DNA of 64,000 bases from Anaerococcus sp. Marseille-Q5996 (GTDB taxonomy: Bacteria > Bacillota > Clostridia > Tissierellales > Peptoniphilaceae): the NCBI RefSeq assembly GCF_946893725.1, contig NZ_CAMPPE010000001.1:310001-374000 (forward strand), written 5' to 3'. Positions 15,911-24,414 of this stretch are shown here, piece by piece (the stretch's first letter is position 1; each line of letters opens with the position of its first letter). The notes below the pieces were generated by a model. The model was not told the origin of the DNA. It did no database searches and worked only from the letters and a program-made list of their open reading frames with translations. A program made the position numbers and the translations under genes.

Positions 15911-16912
15911 CTACATTTCAATAATTTGTCCAATATTTTGTTTTTCGGCAGCTTCTAAGATTTTTTGCCCTACAACTAGGTCTAGGACAGCAGAGCCAGT
16001 TGTTTCAAAAAATGTAATTTCATCAGGGTTTTCACGGCCGGCTATTTCACCTAATAGTTTTTGACCAAGTTCTCCAGTGATATTTTTATCTGCATCAAAA
16101 ATACCTTTTTTGATTGGTTTTATAAAATCCCCAGATTCACTCACTGCACCATCAAAGGTATCTACATATATCTTATCGGCATTTGTAATTATATATTCTG
16201 GAATTTCGCTCATTTTTGGAGTATAGGAACCAACACCATTTATATGGCAACCTTTTTTTACTTTTGTGCCATCAAATACAGGGTCTTTTGCGGTAGTTAC
16301 AGTTGTAATGATGTCGGCATTATCTATTGCCTGATCAGCAGAGCCTACAGCTATGATTTCAAAATCAAAATTAGCTTCAAATTTTTCTTTCATACGCTTT
16401 GCGAAATCTTCTGCACGGTCTTTTGATAAATCAAAGACCCTTACTTCTTTTATATCACGGACATTTAAAACTGCTTCAAGTTGTGTTTCTGCTTGGCCAC
16501 CTGTTCCAAAAAGAGCAAAAATTTTGCTATCAGGATTTGATAGCTCATCTGTAGCTGCTCCTGAAATGGCACCAGTACGCAAACGAGTAAGGTAAGTCCC
16601 ATCCATTAATGAATTTACTTGACCAGTTTCACTATCTAAAGTAACCATGGTAGCAGGCACAGATGTAAGATTTTTGGCAATATTATCTGGATAAACAGAA
16701 ACAATTTTCACACCCAAGGCACTTTGGCTTGGAACATATCCATACATATATAAAGATTGTCCGTTATGCTCAGCTACATCTAAATTTGCACGAAGAGGAA
16801 TATCTGCTCCACCACTTGAATAAGCTTTTAAAGCATTTTTTGTAGCTTCAATAGCAGCCTTCATATCCATAACTTTTTTTATATCAGATTCATTTAAAAC
16901 ACGAATTTGCAT
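15911..16912 (-). CDS. Ornithine cyclodeaminase / mu-crystallin family dehydrogenase
   Basis: A 333-aa soluble NAD(P)-dependent enzyme. Family marks are RTGAISGAAT (substrate/catalytic loop) and the Rossmann motif ALFGTGGQAETQ at about residues 135-146, then VFDLS binding the ribose and KDPVFDG near the dinucleotide pocket. Members include ornithine cyclodeaminase (ornithine to proline plus ammonia), alanine dehydrogenase and imine reductases, and the sequence alone does not decide the substrate. I chose ATG 16912, five bases after AAAGGAG; an upstream ATG at 16927 overlaps that ribosome site. Monocistronic, with its own promoter and terminator. Confidence 0.85.
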   Translation of the reverse strand: MQIRVLNESDIKKVMDMKAAIEATKNALKAYSSGGADIPLRANLDVAEHNGQSLYMYGYVPSQSALGVKIVSVYPDNIAKNLTSVPATMVTLDSETGQVNSLMDGTYLTRLRTGAISGAATDELSNPDSKIFALFGTGGQAETQLEAVLNVRDIKEVRVFDLSKDRAEDFAKRMKEKFEANFDFEIIAVGSADQAIDNADIITTVTTAKDPVFDGTKVKKGCHINGVGSYTPKMSEIPEYIITNADKIYVDTFDGAVSESGDFIKPIKKGIFDADKNITGELGQKLLGEIAGRENPDEITFFETTGSAVLDLVVGQKILEAAEKQNIGQIIEM

Positions 16913-16950
16913 AAAAACTCCTTTCATAGAATTTGTATTATTTTGTCTTA

Positions 16951-16979
16951 ATTATATAAAAATATTTTGTCAAAAACAA
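16951..16979 (-). promoter_or_regulatory. Promoter of the ornithine cyclodeaminase-like gene
   Basis: On the minus strand TTGTTT and TATAAT are separated by 17 bases, about 40 bases before the start codon. Confidence 0.55.
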
Positions 16980-17026
16980 TTTATTTTGAAAAATCGGGGT
17001 AAAAACAGAACAAAAGGAGGCTTGAT

Positions 17027-17731
17027 ATGGCTAATAAATTATTGGAAGTGGATAACTTAGAATCTTGGTATGAAACTGATAAGAATATTTTGAATGGCTG
17101 TAGTTTTGATATAGAAGAAAATGAAATAGTTGCCCTTGTTGGTAGCAATGGATCAGGAAAAACCACCTTGATAAAAACTATTACTGACATTCATCCCAAA
17201 TTTGATGCTAGTAGGATAAATTTTAATGGGAAAAACATTGATTTTTCTAATGAGGATTTTAAACTCAATCGTATTGCTGTATTTTCTGAAGACAATAGTT
17301 TTAAATACTGGACCTTTCCAGAATACAATGAATTTTTGCATAAGGTTTATAATAGGGAAATTGATCAAGAATATCAAAATTATATGATAGAAAACTTTAA
17401 TTTTACCCAGTACATAAACAAACCTGTTAAAGAACTTTCTATGGGTAATAAAAAGAAATTTTTTATAATTGCAGCTATCGGCTTAAAACTGCCTTTAGTA
17501 ATTCTTGATGAGCCAGTCGATGGATTAGATTTTGAAGGATCAGTTTTCCTATATAAAATCATCCGTGAATATAAAAAATACGGGTCGATTTTTATGGCAA
17601 CCCATATTTTAGAATCAATTACTGAATCCTGCGATACATATATTTTGCTAGACCATGGCAAGTTGTCAGAAAAAAATAAGGTCGACAGCAGCCTAACATC
17701 TGAAATAATTTTACAAAGTTTTAAGGGGTAG
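17027..17731 (+). CDS. ABC transporter ATP-binding protein
   Basis: A 234-aa ATPase. Walker A is GSNGSGKTT, the signature is VKELSMGNKKKF (variant LSMGN as in exporter-type ATPases), Walker B is LVILDEPVDGLD and the switch His is in MATHILES. The LSMGNKKK signature and single-domain size place it with ABC-2 type exporters such as bacteriocin, drug or lipid exporters. The partner permease starts three bases after the stop codon. ATG 17027 has a strong AAAGGAGG. Substrate unknown. Confidence 0.85.
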   Translation: MANKLLEVDNLESWYETDKNILNGCSFDIEENEIVALVGSNGSGKTTLIKTITDIHPKFDASRINFNGKNIDFSNEDFKLNRIAVFSEDNSFKYWTFPEYNEFLHKVYNREIDQEYQNYMIENFNFTQYINKPVKELSMGNKKKFFIIAAIGLKLPLVILDEPVDGLDFEGSVFLYKIIREYKKYGSIFMATHILESITESCDTYILLDHGKLSEKNKVDSSLTSEIILQSFKG

Positions 17732-17734
17732 GCC

Positions 17735-18865
17735 ATGACAAAAGTTTTTTTAAAGGATATGCTAGATAGAAGAACAATCTTAAAATATTTTGTAGGCCTT
17801 GTATTAATATATACGGGTATGGATTTTTTAATCAAAAAAGACCCTAATCTACTAAGTATCAATTTTGATTTAAAACTTGTACTTTTTGTATCATTTGCCC
17901 TATTTACAACTATATTTTATTTTGCAAAAACTTATACATCAACTGAAAACACACTTATGTATTACCAGTTGCCAGTAAGGCGCAAAGATGTAAATTTATC
18001 ATTTATCCTAAGTTTGCTTATCGATTCCATAATAAGAAAATTTTTGCCTCTTGCAGTCATAGCTTATGTTTTAAAGGCACCAGCTGAATTTTATCCCTTA
18101 ATTTTTCTTATAATTCCAATAATATGCCTGTTGGGCTCTTTACCTACTAGCACTAATGTTGGGAAAGATAAAAAAATAATGGTATTCTTGCTTTTAATTC
18201 TTTCAGTTGCTGTAATAATGTTTTTATTTTACAAGACTGATTTAAATATAGGAATAAAGACCTTGTTTTCAATCCTAACTATTTTTATATTAATAATAAT
18301 TTTAAGCAACTTTTACCTAAATCAAGCTATATTTTCCCAAGAAGAAATGGGAAAAATTAGCAAATACACAGTGTCTAATTACTTTTTAAAATTTATCCTA
18401 GCAGAAAATGTATATTTGATTAACACTGTGGGTATTATTTTAATGATAATATTTGTTTCTTTAATGATGCCGGGTGCAATTAAAATCCCACTTGCCCTAG
18501 CAATCGCAACGGTAAATACCCCATTGCTCACAATTTTCTCTACGGATATTGGCATTGCTACATATAAAAAAATGCTGCCAAAGTCAAACAAATCCTTGGA
18601 TAAGGATTATATAAAAGTCTTACTTATATACTTTGCTTTTGTACATTTAATAATTTTATTAGCAAATCAAGGTCAGATGTCAGCAAAACTTGTTATAAGC
18701 CTGATAGCTTTTACAATTATTGATACACTTGTAGCATATGTCATGGAAAATAAATATCCTATTGTAGGCAAGAAAACCACAATGGCGGTTTGGAAGTCTC
18801 CAAGAAAGTACATATTGGGTGCAGTTGTTTTTATCTTGGCTTTTGTAGTCTTTGTAATGATTTAA
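17735..18865 (+). CDS. ABC transporter permease
   Basis: A 376-aa integral membrane protein with about ten to twelve hydrophobic segments and few charged stretches. It has no binding-protein-type EAA loop. It is coupled to the ATPase gene upstream by a 3-base gap and AAGG ribosome site, so the two probably form an exporter. A remark on topology: a soluble loop follows the second helix (TSTENTLMYYQLPVRRKDV), a pattern seen in ABC-2 permeases of the YhaP/antibiotic-exporter kind. Substrate unknown. Confidence 0.75.
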   Translation: MTKVFLKDMLDRRTILKYFVGLVLIYTGMDFLIKKDPNLLSINFDLKLVLFVSFALFTTIFYFAKTYTSTENTLMYYQLPVRRKDVNLSFILSLLIDSIIRKFLPLAVIAYVLKAPAEFYPLIFLIIPIICLLGSLPTSTNVGKDKKIMVFLLLILSVAVIMFLFYKTDLNIGIKTLFSILTIFILIIILSNFYLNQAIFSQEEMGKISKYTVSNYFLKFILAENVYLINTVGIILMIIFVSLMMPGAIKIPLALAIATVNTPLLTIFSTDIGIATYKKMLPKSNKSLDKDYIKVLLIYFAFVHLIILLANQGQMSAKLVISLIAFTIIDTLVAYVMENKYPIVGKKTTMAVWKSPRKYILGAVVFILAFVVFVMI

Positions 18866-18875
18866 GGAGTAAATA

Positions 18876-19049
18876 ATGAATAGAAAAGTTTTAAGAATCA
18901 TCATTGCAGTAATATGGTTTGCTGTTGCAATTTTATCCTACACTAGAAATGAAATACCTTTTACAATTATAGGTGCTATATTAGGTATAATATTTTTAGT
19001 ATTCGCCTTTAAAAATGATGATACAAATAACCCTCATAAGAGTTATTAA
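18876..19049 (+). CDS. Small membrane protein (57 aa)
   Basis: It starts at ATG 18876, after AAGGAG, ten bases after the permease stop. It is predicted to have two membrane helices (about residues 6-20 and 27-46) with a charged tail ending NNPHKSY. It is the last gene of the ABC exporter operon, since a terminator follows immediately, and could be a small accessory subunit. Two further tiny two-helix proteins follow downstream. No family recognised. Confidence 0.6.
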   Translation: MNRKVLRIIIAVIWFAVAILSYTRNEIPFTIIGAILGIIFLVFAFKNDDTNNPHKSY

Positions 19050-19055
19050 ATTATG

Positions 19056-19090
19056 AAAAATCTCCATTTTTTTGGAGATTTTTTTATTTT
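19056..19090 (+). terminator. Terminator of the ABC exporter operon
   Basis: Arms AAAAATCTCC and GGAGATTTTT with a T-rich loop, followed by a U-run. Confidence 0.85.
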
Positions 19091-19131
19091 GGGTATAAAT
19101 AATCTAAGAATTATATAAGAAAGGAATTATT

Positions 19132-19302
19132 ATGGAAACAGGAAAAATTGCAAAAATAATAGGTATTATTGCCATGCTCTTCTCAGTATATATGTTTTTT
19201 GATAGCAGAGGAGGCAAGGGCTTTTTCGTACTACTAATCGGACTTGCTGTTTATGCATTCGGTAAAAAATCAGAAAATGACAGAAATTATGTGCCTAGAT
19301 AA
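19132..19302 (+). CDS. Small two-helix membrane protein (56 aa), copy A
   Basis: It starts at ATG 19132 after AAAGGAATT. Two hydrophobic segments flank a short turn, DSRGGKGFF. It is a clear paralogue of the next gene: both share a pattern of I-I-G-x-x-x-x-x-x-S-V-x-MFF, RGG-x-GFFV and a closing IGL-x-x-Y. It is isolated between two terminators. Function unknown. Confidence 0.6.
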   Translation: METGKIAKIIGIIAMLFSVYMFFDSRGGKGFFVLLIGLAVYAFGKKSENDRNYVPR

Positions 19303-19311
19303 GAACCATTA

Positions 19312-19338
19312 AAAAACCTCCCAGCTGGGAGGTTTTGT
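19312..19338 (+). terminator. Terminator after small membrane protein A
   Basis: Arms AAACCTCCCA and TGGGAGGTTTT (a near-perfect palindrome centred on AGCT), ending in T residues. Confidence 0.85.
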
Positions 19339-19366
19339 TGTACATATTTAATTATGGAGAATAATT

Positions 19367-19528
19367 ATGAAAAAAACAAAATTAGAAAGTATAATTGGCG
19401 TAGTTTTAGTAATCTTATCAGTATTTATGTTTTTTAATAAGAGGGGCGGATTAGGATTTTTTGTATTTTTTATAGGACTTGGACTTTATATTTATAGTAG
19501 ACGTGGAACTGATTTTAGATCAATGTAA
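19367..19528 (+). CDS. Small two-helix membrane protein (53 aa), copy B
   Basis: It starts at ATG 19367 after GGAGAAT. It has the same plan as copy A: a helix, the turn NKRGGLGFF, a second helix, then a basic tail (SRRGTDFRSM). The two copies are about half identical over the core, pointing to an old tandem duplication. It also has its own terminator. Function unknown. Confidence 0.6.
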   Translation: MKKTKLESIIGVVLVILSVFMFFNKRGGLGFFVFFIGLGLYIYSRRGTDFRSM

Positions 19529-19530
19529 TA

Positions 19531-19562
19531 AAAAAGGACCATTAATGGTCCTTAATTTTTTG
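19531..19562. terminator. Bidirectional terminator between convergent genes
   Basis: Arms AAAGGACCATT and AATGGTCCTT flanked by A-run and U-run, so it can stop both the small membrane gene and the minus-strand lipoprotein gene. Confidence 0.85.
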
Positions 19563-19563
19563 A

Positions 19564-20184
19564 TTATTTGTGAAGTATGTCGCCACTTTCAGCATCTAGC
19601 TCAACATCATCGCCATCTTCTATATCTATTTCATAAACAATTCTGTCATCGTCATGGTCGATTTCATATGATTTTACATATCCAGTATTATTTTCTAAAG
19701 CCTTTGCCATTGCTTCTTTTGGACTTATGATTTTTGTAAAATCAATTGCTATATCATCATCCATGTCATCGTCATTTTCTTCTTCTTTAGCTAAGACTTC
19801 TCCGCTTTCAGCATCGATACTTGCTTCATATTCTTTGTTTTCTTTGAATCCTTCTATGTCGTAAGTGTATTTTCCGTCATCTTCGTCAAGCTCAACAGAA
19901 GAAATTTCTATGCTATCATCATCAAAAGCTTCTTTGAATTTTGCTACTGCATCATCAAGGCTAATAGCAAATTCTTTTTCTTCGATACCTGATTTTAGGT
20001 CGTCGATTTTTTCTTCTACATTGTCTTTAGCCTTATCAACTTCTTCTGTAACTGCTGCTTCTGTATTATTTGCAGCACTTTTCGCATCTTCTTTAGCTTG
20101 CTGAGCATTTTCTCCGCCACATGCTGTAAGAATAGCTGCTAGGGCAAGAGCAGATGCTCCATATTTTAAATTTTTAAATTTCAT
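19564..20184 (-). CDS. PepSY-domain lipoprotein
   Basis: A 206-aa protein with signal peptide and lipobox (ILTACGG), so anchored outside the membrane. After an Ala/Lys/Glu-rich helical linker (residues 27-70) come two PepSY-type repeats: LDDAVAKFKEAF...YEASIDAESGEVL and SPKEAMAKALENN...DVELDAESGDIL. The mature protein is very acidic. PepSY domains often inhibit or bind extracellular proteases or act in cell-surface regulation. Monocistronic; the start has AAGGAGG upstream. Confidence 0.8.
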   Translation of the reverse strand: MKFKNLKYGASALALAAILTACGGENAQQAKEDAKSAANNTEAAVTEEVDKAKDNVEEKIDDLKSGIEEKEFAISLDDAVAKFKEAFDDDSIEISSVELDEDDGKYTYDIEGFKENKEYEASIDAESGEVLAKEEENDDDMDDDIAIDFTKIISPKEAMAKALENNTGYVKSYEIDHDDDRIVYEIDIEDGDDVELDAESGDILHK

Positions 20185-20271
20185 AAAACCCTCCTTAATG
20201 AAATTTGTGTTATTAATATACTACCTTAAATTTATTAAACAAGTTTAGATATATATTAATTATAATCCTAG

Positions 20272-20661
20272 CTATTGATCAAGTTTATTTAAATCATATT
20301 CACTAATCATATTTTTTATATCGTCAAGTTCAGTATTTTCATCTATACTAACACTAATTTGTACGCTAGATTCTACAAGGGGTGATCCCGCTAGAACTAC
20401 CTTTTCTTTTAAATCATCATCTAGCATTTCGTAAGCTGTTTCACAATTCATCATAGATGATCCTAAATCAAAAAATACTACTAAACCATCTTCAGCAAGC
20501 CTTGTCATTTTTTCGTTTATTTCTTCAAAATTTGAACCTAGCTCACCATCTTCTGTACCACCAGAGTATTCTATATTTACACCACCAGCCATTTGTCCTA
20601 CTAATTCAGTGAGACCCTCAGCTAATTTGTGGCTGTGGCTTGCTATTAAAATATTAATCAT
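20272..20661 (-). CDS. dhaM: Dihydroxyacetone kinase phosphoryl donor subunit DhaM
   Basis: A 129-aa protein of the PTS EIIA-mannose fold. The phosphorylatable His is in ILIASHSHKLAEG, and the motif SGGTEDGELGSN is typical of DhaM. It takes phosphate from HPr and passes it to the ADP of DhaL. It is a single-domain DhaM, without the HPr and EI domains of the enterobacterial protein. The last of three overlapping genes (dhaK, dhaL, dhaM), it overlaps the end of dhaL by eight bases. Confidence 0.9.
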   Translation of the reverse strand: MINILIASHSHKLAEGLTELVGQMAGGVNIEYSGGTEDGELGSNFEEINEKMTRLAEDGLVVFFDLGSSMMNCETAYEMLDDDLKEKVVLAGSPLVESSVQISVSIDENTELDDIKNMISEYDLNKLDQ

Positions 20662-21253
20662 TTATTTCTCCTAATCCTGTTTTTATCATTATATATGAAC
20701 TTGCTGCACCTGGATCTATGTGACCAATTGATCTTTCACCCACATAGGATGCTCGTCCCTTATTTGCTTTTATATCTTTTGTTTTATTCATAGCTTCTTC
20801 GGCAACTTTTATAACTTCATCATAAGTTTTGCCTTCATTTAATGCATCTGCAACTGGCTCTAAGACATCAACCATAGTTTTATCGCCAACTTCAGCTTTT
20901 CCTCTTTGTTTGACACCTTCAAGACCGCTAGCAAAAGCTTTATTTAATGTATCACGATCTAAATCACTTATATCTTTTAAGCTTGCGGCAAATTTCATAA
21001 AAAATGAGCCATAAAGTGGACCGCTTGCTCCACCTACTTTTGATAACAATGTAGTAGCTACTTTGTTAAATAATGTTTTATAATCTCCAAAGTCATCCTC
21101 TATAGATTCTTTAGTAAATTTAAAGCCCTTAGCCATATTTGAACCGTGGTCAGCATCACCTATTGATCTATCAAGCTCTGTTAGATAATCTTTATTTTCT
21201 ATAATTTCGTCTGCAATTTTATTTATTATTTCTTGTACTTGTTTAATTTCCAT
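20654..21253 (-). CDS. dhaL: Dihydroxyacetone kinase ADP-binding subunit DhaL
   Basis: A 199-aa all-helical subunit. It holds ADP-Mg permanently and transfers phosphate to dihydroxyacetone bound on DhaK. The metal site is IGDADHGSNM (family consensus GD-x-DHG-x-N/T-M) and GGASGPLYGSFF is the nucleotide loop. Length is normal. It starts seven bases after the dhaK stop, with the ribosome site inside that gap and the dhaK end. Confidence 0.92.
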   Translation of the reverse strand: MEIKQVQEIINKIADEIIENKDYLTELDRSIGDADHGSNMAKGFKFTKESIEDDFGDYKTLFNKVATTLLSKVGGASGPLYGSFFMKFAASLKDISDLDRDTLNKAFASGLEGVKQRGKAEVGDKTMVDVLEPVADALNEGKTYDEVIKVAEEAMNKTKDIKANKGRASYVGERSIGHIDPGAASSYIMIKTGLGEIND

Positions 21254-21260
21254 TTTTTCA

Positions 21261-22238
21261 CTACTTTCTAACTATATCTACTTCTTGGTCAAGTAATTTT
21301 AATCTCTCATCATCTACTTTGTAAAGAGTGATTGAAAAACCTGCCATATCCATGCTTGTCATAAAGTTTCCAATATATGTTCGGGCAACTTTTATATTTT
21401 TTTCTACTAGGTAGTCAGCAAGGGAATTATTGATCACATATAGTTCCATTTCTGGAGTGGCACCCATGCCATTTACCATTACTGCATATTCACTATCGTT
21501 ATCTTTTATTTCTTCTAGTAATCTATCAACCATTTCTTTTACAATTTCATCGGCTGATTTCATTTCTTCTTTTTTGATGCCTTCTTCTCCATGTATACCG
21601 ATACCCATTTCTAATTCGTCATCAGAAAGCTCAAAACTTTCTTTGCCATCAGATGGGTTTGTGCATGGTTTGGTTGCCATGCCGATTGTTTTTATATCTC
21701 CTATAATTTTTTGGGCTGCTTTTTTTATTTCTTTTAGACTTGCCCCGTTTTCAGCCATTGCACCTAAAGTTTTGTGAACAAAGATAGTTCCTGCAACACC
21801 ACGTCGATCTTCTTTTTTATCTACAACTATATCATCATTTACAATTATATAGTCAACGTCAATATCTTCCATTTCAGCCATCTCTTTTGCCATTTCAAAG
21901 TTCATTACATCACCTTGGTAGTTTTTAATGATCATAAAAACTCCTTTGCCAGCATCAGCTTTTTTTATAGCTTCGAAAACTTGGTCTGGGGTAGGAGATG
22001 TGAAAATTTCGCCAGCAACAGCACAATCTAGCATGCCACGACCTACATAACCTGCGTGTGCTGGTTCATGACCTGATCCTCCGCCAGAAATAATACCAAC
22101 TTTGCCATCAACTGGTGCATCTATTCTTGCAATTACATTTGTATCAGGAATCCTCTCTATTTTATTTGGATTAGCTTTAACCAAACCGTCTAGCATTTGG
22201 TCAACTAATTTTTCTGGACTATTAATGATTTTTTTCAT
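21261..22238 (-). CDS. dhaK: Dihydroxyacetone kinase substrate-binding subunit DhaK
   Basis: This subunit binds dihydroxyacetone covalently through a His (in MGIGIHGEEG) and makes dihydroxyacetone phosphate for glycolysis. GIISGGGSGHEPAHAGYVG is the hallmark N-terminal motif. I chose ATG 22238 after GGAGGTAAAT; the upstream ATG at 22262 lacks a ribosome site. It is first gene of the dhaKLM operon and divergent from uvrB. No glycerol dehydrogenase or transcriptional activator gene is next to it, so the source of dihydroxyacetone is not explained locally. Confidence 0.92.
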   Translation of the reverse strand: MKKIINSPEKLVDQMLDGLVKANPNKIERIPDTNVIARIDAPVDGKVGIISGGGSGHEPAHAGYVGRGMLDCAVAGEIFTSPTPDQVFEAIKKADAGKGVFMIIKNYQGDVMNFEMAKEMAEMEDIDVDYIIVNDDIVVDKKEDRRGVAGTIFVHKTLGAMAENGASLKEIKKAAQKIIGDIKTIGMATKPCTNPSDGKESFELSDDELEMGIGIHGEEGIKKEEMKSADEIVKEMVDRLLEEIKDNDSEYAVMVNGMGATPEMELYVINNSLADYLVEKNIKVARTYIGNFMTSMDMAGFSITLYKVDDERLKLLDQEVDIVRK

Positions 22239-22301
22239 ATTTACCTCCAAGTATAAATTCATACTAATAATTTTATACCCACAAAGCCCTGTAAAGTAAG
22301 A

Positions 22302-22329
22302 TTGAATTTTCCGGCTAAAATAGTATACT
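22302..22329 (+). promoter_or_regulatory. uvrBA promoter
   Basis: TTGAAT and TATACT separated by 16 bases, 117 bases upstream of the uvrB start. No GAAC-N4-GTTC LexA box is visible around it. Confidence 0.65.
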
Positions 22330-22397
22330 TTATGAGAAATTAATAAAAAATTAAAGGTCAGAGTTAGTCAAAAAACTGGCCTATCATATATAGTTTT

Positions 22398-22426
22398 AAA
22401 GGCAAATCTAAATTTTAGCCTTTTTA
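22398..22426 (+). promoter_or_regulatory. Terminator-like hairpin in the uvrB leader
   Basis: Arms AAAGGCAAA and TTTAGCCTTT (one bulged A) followed by TTTTATTT, sitting about 20 bases before uvrB. A second hairpin (GGTCAG...CTGGCC, about 22356-22383) precedes it. Together they look like an attenuator in the uvrBA leader. Confidence 0.4.
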
Positions 22427-22445
22427 TTTAAGAAAGGATAAATCT

Positions 22446-24413
22446 TTGCAAAAATTTAAAATAAATTCTGATTATAAGCCAAGGGGTGACCAGCCAGAGG
22501 CTATCAAAACCCTTTCAAATGGTATAAATCAGGGCAAAAAACATCAAATCCTCCGTGGTGTAACAGGATCTGGTAAGACATTCACCATGGCAAATATTAT
22601 AGAAGAAGTGCAAAGGCCAACCTTGGTTTTAGCCCACAATAAGACCTTGGCCTACCAACTTTTTACAGAATTTAAAGAGTTTTTTCCAGACAATGCTGTG
22701 GAGTATTTCGTTTCTTACTACGATTACTACCAACCAGAAGCCTATGTTGCAGCAACTGATACTTATATTGCAAAAGATTCTTCAATTAATGATGAGATTG
22801 ATAAGATGCGCCACTCAGCAACTATGGCGCTTTTTGAACGCCGTGATGTAATAATTGTTGCATCGGTTTCTTGTATTTATGGTCTGGGTGACCCGATAGA
22901 TTATAAGGAACTTGTTGTTTCTCTAAGACCTGGCCAAGAAATTGCCCCAGAAGAAGTAATGAGAAAACTAATCGATGTTCAGTATGTAAGAAATGATATT
23001 GACTTTGATAGGGGTACTTTTAGAAAACGTGGAGACATCCTTGATGTATTCCCAGCAGGTTTTGACCAAAAGGCAATACGCTTTGAGTTTTTTGGCGATG
23101 AAATCGAAGAAATCTCCGAATTTGACTCATTGACAGGCAAAGTAACTGCAAAATTATCCCACGCCTACATTTACCCTGCCAGCCACTATGCTACTACTAG
23201 TGAAAAAACAGAACGTGCCATAGTGACTATCGAGCAGGAATTAGAAGAACAGTTAAAATATTTTAACGAAAATAATAAATTATTAGAAGCCCAAAGGCTA
23301 GAACAAAGAACTAAATATGATATAGAAATGCTAAAAGAAATTGGTTTTTGTTCAGGAATAGAAAACTACTCTAGACACCTTAGCCAAAGACCAGCGGGCA
23401 GTAGACCATACACATTAATCGATTATTTCCCAAAAGATTTTGTAATAATGGTCGATGAATCCCACGTGTCAATCCCTCAAGTTGGGGGTATGTATGAAGG
23501 GGACAGGGCTCGTAAGCAAAACCTAGTTGATTATGGTTTTAGGTTGCCATCAGCCCTTGATAATAGACCATTAAAATTTAATGAGTTTGAGTCCTTAGTA
23601 AATCAAGCCATTTACGTTTCAGCAACTCCAGGCCCATATGAGATGGATAAGACTGGTGGAGAATTGGTTGAACAAATTATCCGACCAACAGGACTACTTG
23701 ACCCAATAGTTGAAGTAAGACCAACTGAAAATCAAATAGATGACTTGATTGAAGAAATCTATAAGACAACAGAAAAAGGCGACAGAGCCTTGGTTACAAC
23801 CTTAACCAAAAAAATGGCAGAAGACCTAACTACTTACCTAACAGAAAATGGTATTAAGGTAAAATATCTGCACTCAGATATAAAAACCATAGAGCGATCT
23901 GAAATTATCCGTGAATTGCGTTTGGGAGAATTTGACGTATTAGTCGGCATCAACCTTTTAAGAGAAGGTCTTGATATACCAGAAGTAAGTCTAATTGCAA
24001 TCCTTGATGCTGATAAGGAAGGATTTTTACGTTCAGAAACATCCCTTATTCAAACCATCGGCCGTGCAGCTAGAAATAGCGAGGGCCATGTAATCATGTA
24101 TGGGGATAATATTACAAAATCAATGAAAAAAGCCATGGATGAAACAGCCCGCCGCCGTGACATCCAAATGAAATTTAATGAAGAGAATAACATCACCCCA
24201 CAAACTATTAGAAAAAATATCGGGGAAATGATTCAAGTTACAAAGGCAGCTGAAGAAGCTGAAATAGAAGAATTTAATAGAGAAGATATAGATACAATAA
24301 TAATTAATCTTGAAAGTCAGATGTATAAGGCCGCAGAAGAACTTGACTTTGAACGAGCTGCAAACATCCGCGATCAGATTAAACATATGAAAGAAAATTT
24401 CGTAGGAGCATAA
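22446..24413 (+). CDS. uvrB: Excinuclease ABC subunit B
   Basis: The damage-verification helicase of nucleotide excision repair, loaded by UvrA and then bound by UvrC. It has Walker [10 protein letters not shown], the beta-hairpin region [11 protein letters not shown], the DEAD-like box VDESH, helicase motif [11 protein letters not shown], and a C-terminal UVR coiled coil ([24 protein letters not shown]). The 655-aa length is normal. The start is TTG 22446 with GAAAGGA upstream. It forms an operon with uvrA, separated by one base. Confidence 0.97.
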   Translation: MQKFKINSDYKPRGDQPEAIKTLSNGINQGKKHQILRGVTGSGKTFTMANIIEEVQRPTLVLAHNKTLAYQLFTEFKEFFPDNAVEYFVSYYDYYQPEAYVAATDTYIAKDSSINDEIDKMRHSATMALFERRDVIIVASVSCIYGLGDPIDYKELVVSLRPGQEIAPEEVMRKLIDVQYVRNDIDFDRGTFRKRGDILDVFPAGFDQKAIRFEFFGDEIEEISEFDSLTGKVTAKLSHAYIYPASHYATTSEKTERAIVTIEQELEEQLKYFNENNKLLEAQRLEQRTKYDIEMLKEIGFCSGIENYSRHLSQRPAGSRPYTLIDYFPKDFVIMVDESHVSIPQVGGMYEGDRARKQNLVDYGFRLPSALDNRPLKFNEFESLVNQAIYVSATPGPYEMDKTGGELVEQIIRPTGLLDPIVEVRPTENQIDDLIEEIYKTTEKGDRALVTTLTKKMAEDLTTYLTENGIKVKYLHSDIKTIERSEIIRELRLGEFDVLVGINLLREGLDIPEVSLIAILDADKEGFLRSETSLIQTIGRAARNSEGHVIMYGDNITKSMKKAMDETARRRDIQMKFNEENNITPQTIRKNIGEMIQVTKAAEEAEIEEFNREDIDTIIINLESQMYKAAEELDFERAANIRDQIKHMKENFVGA

Positions 24414-24414
24414 T

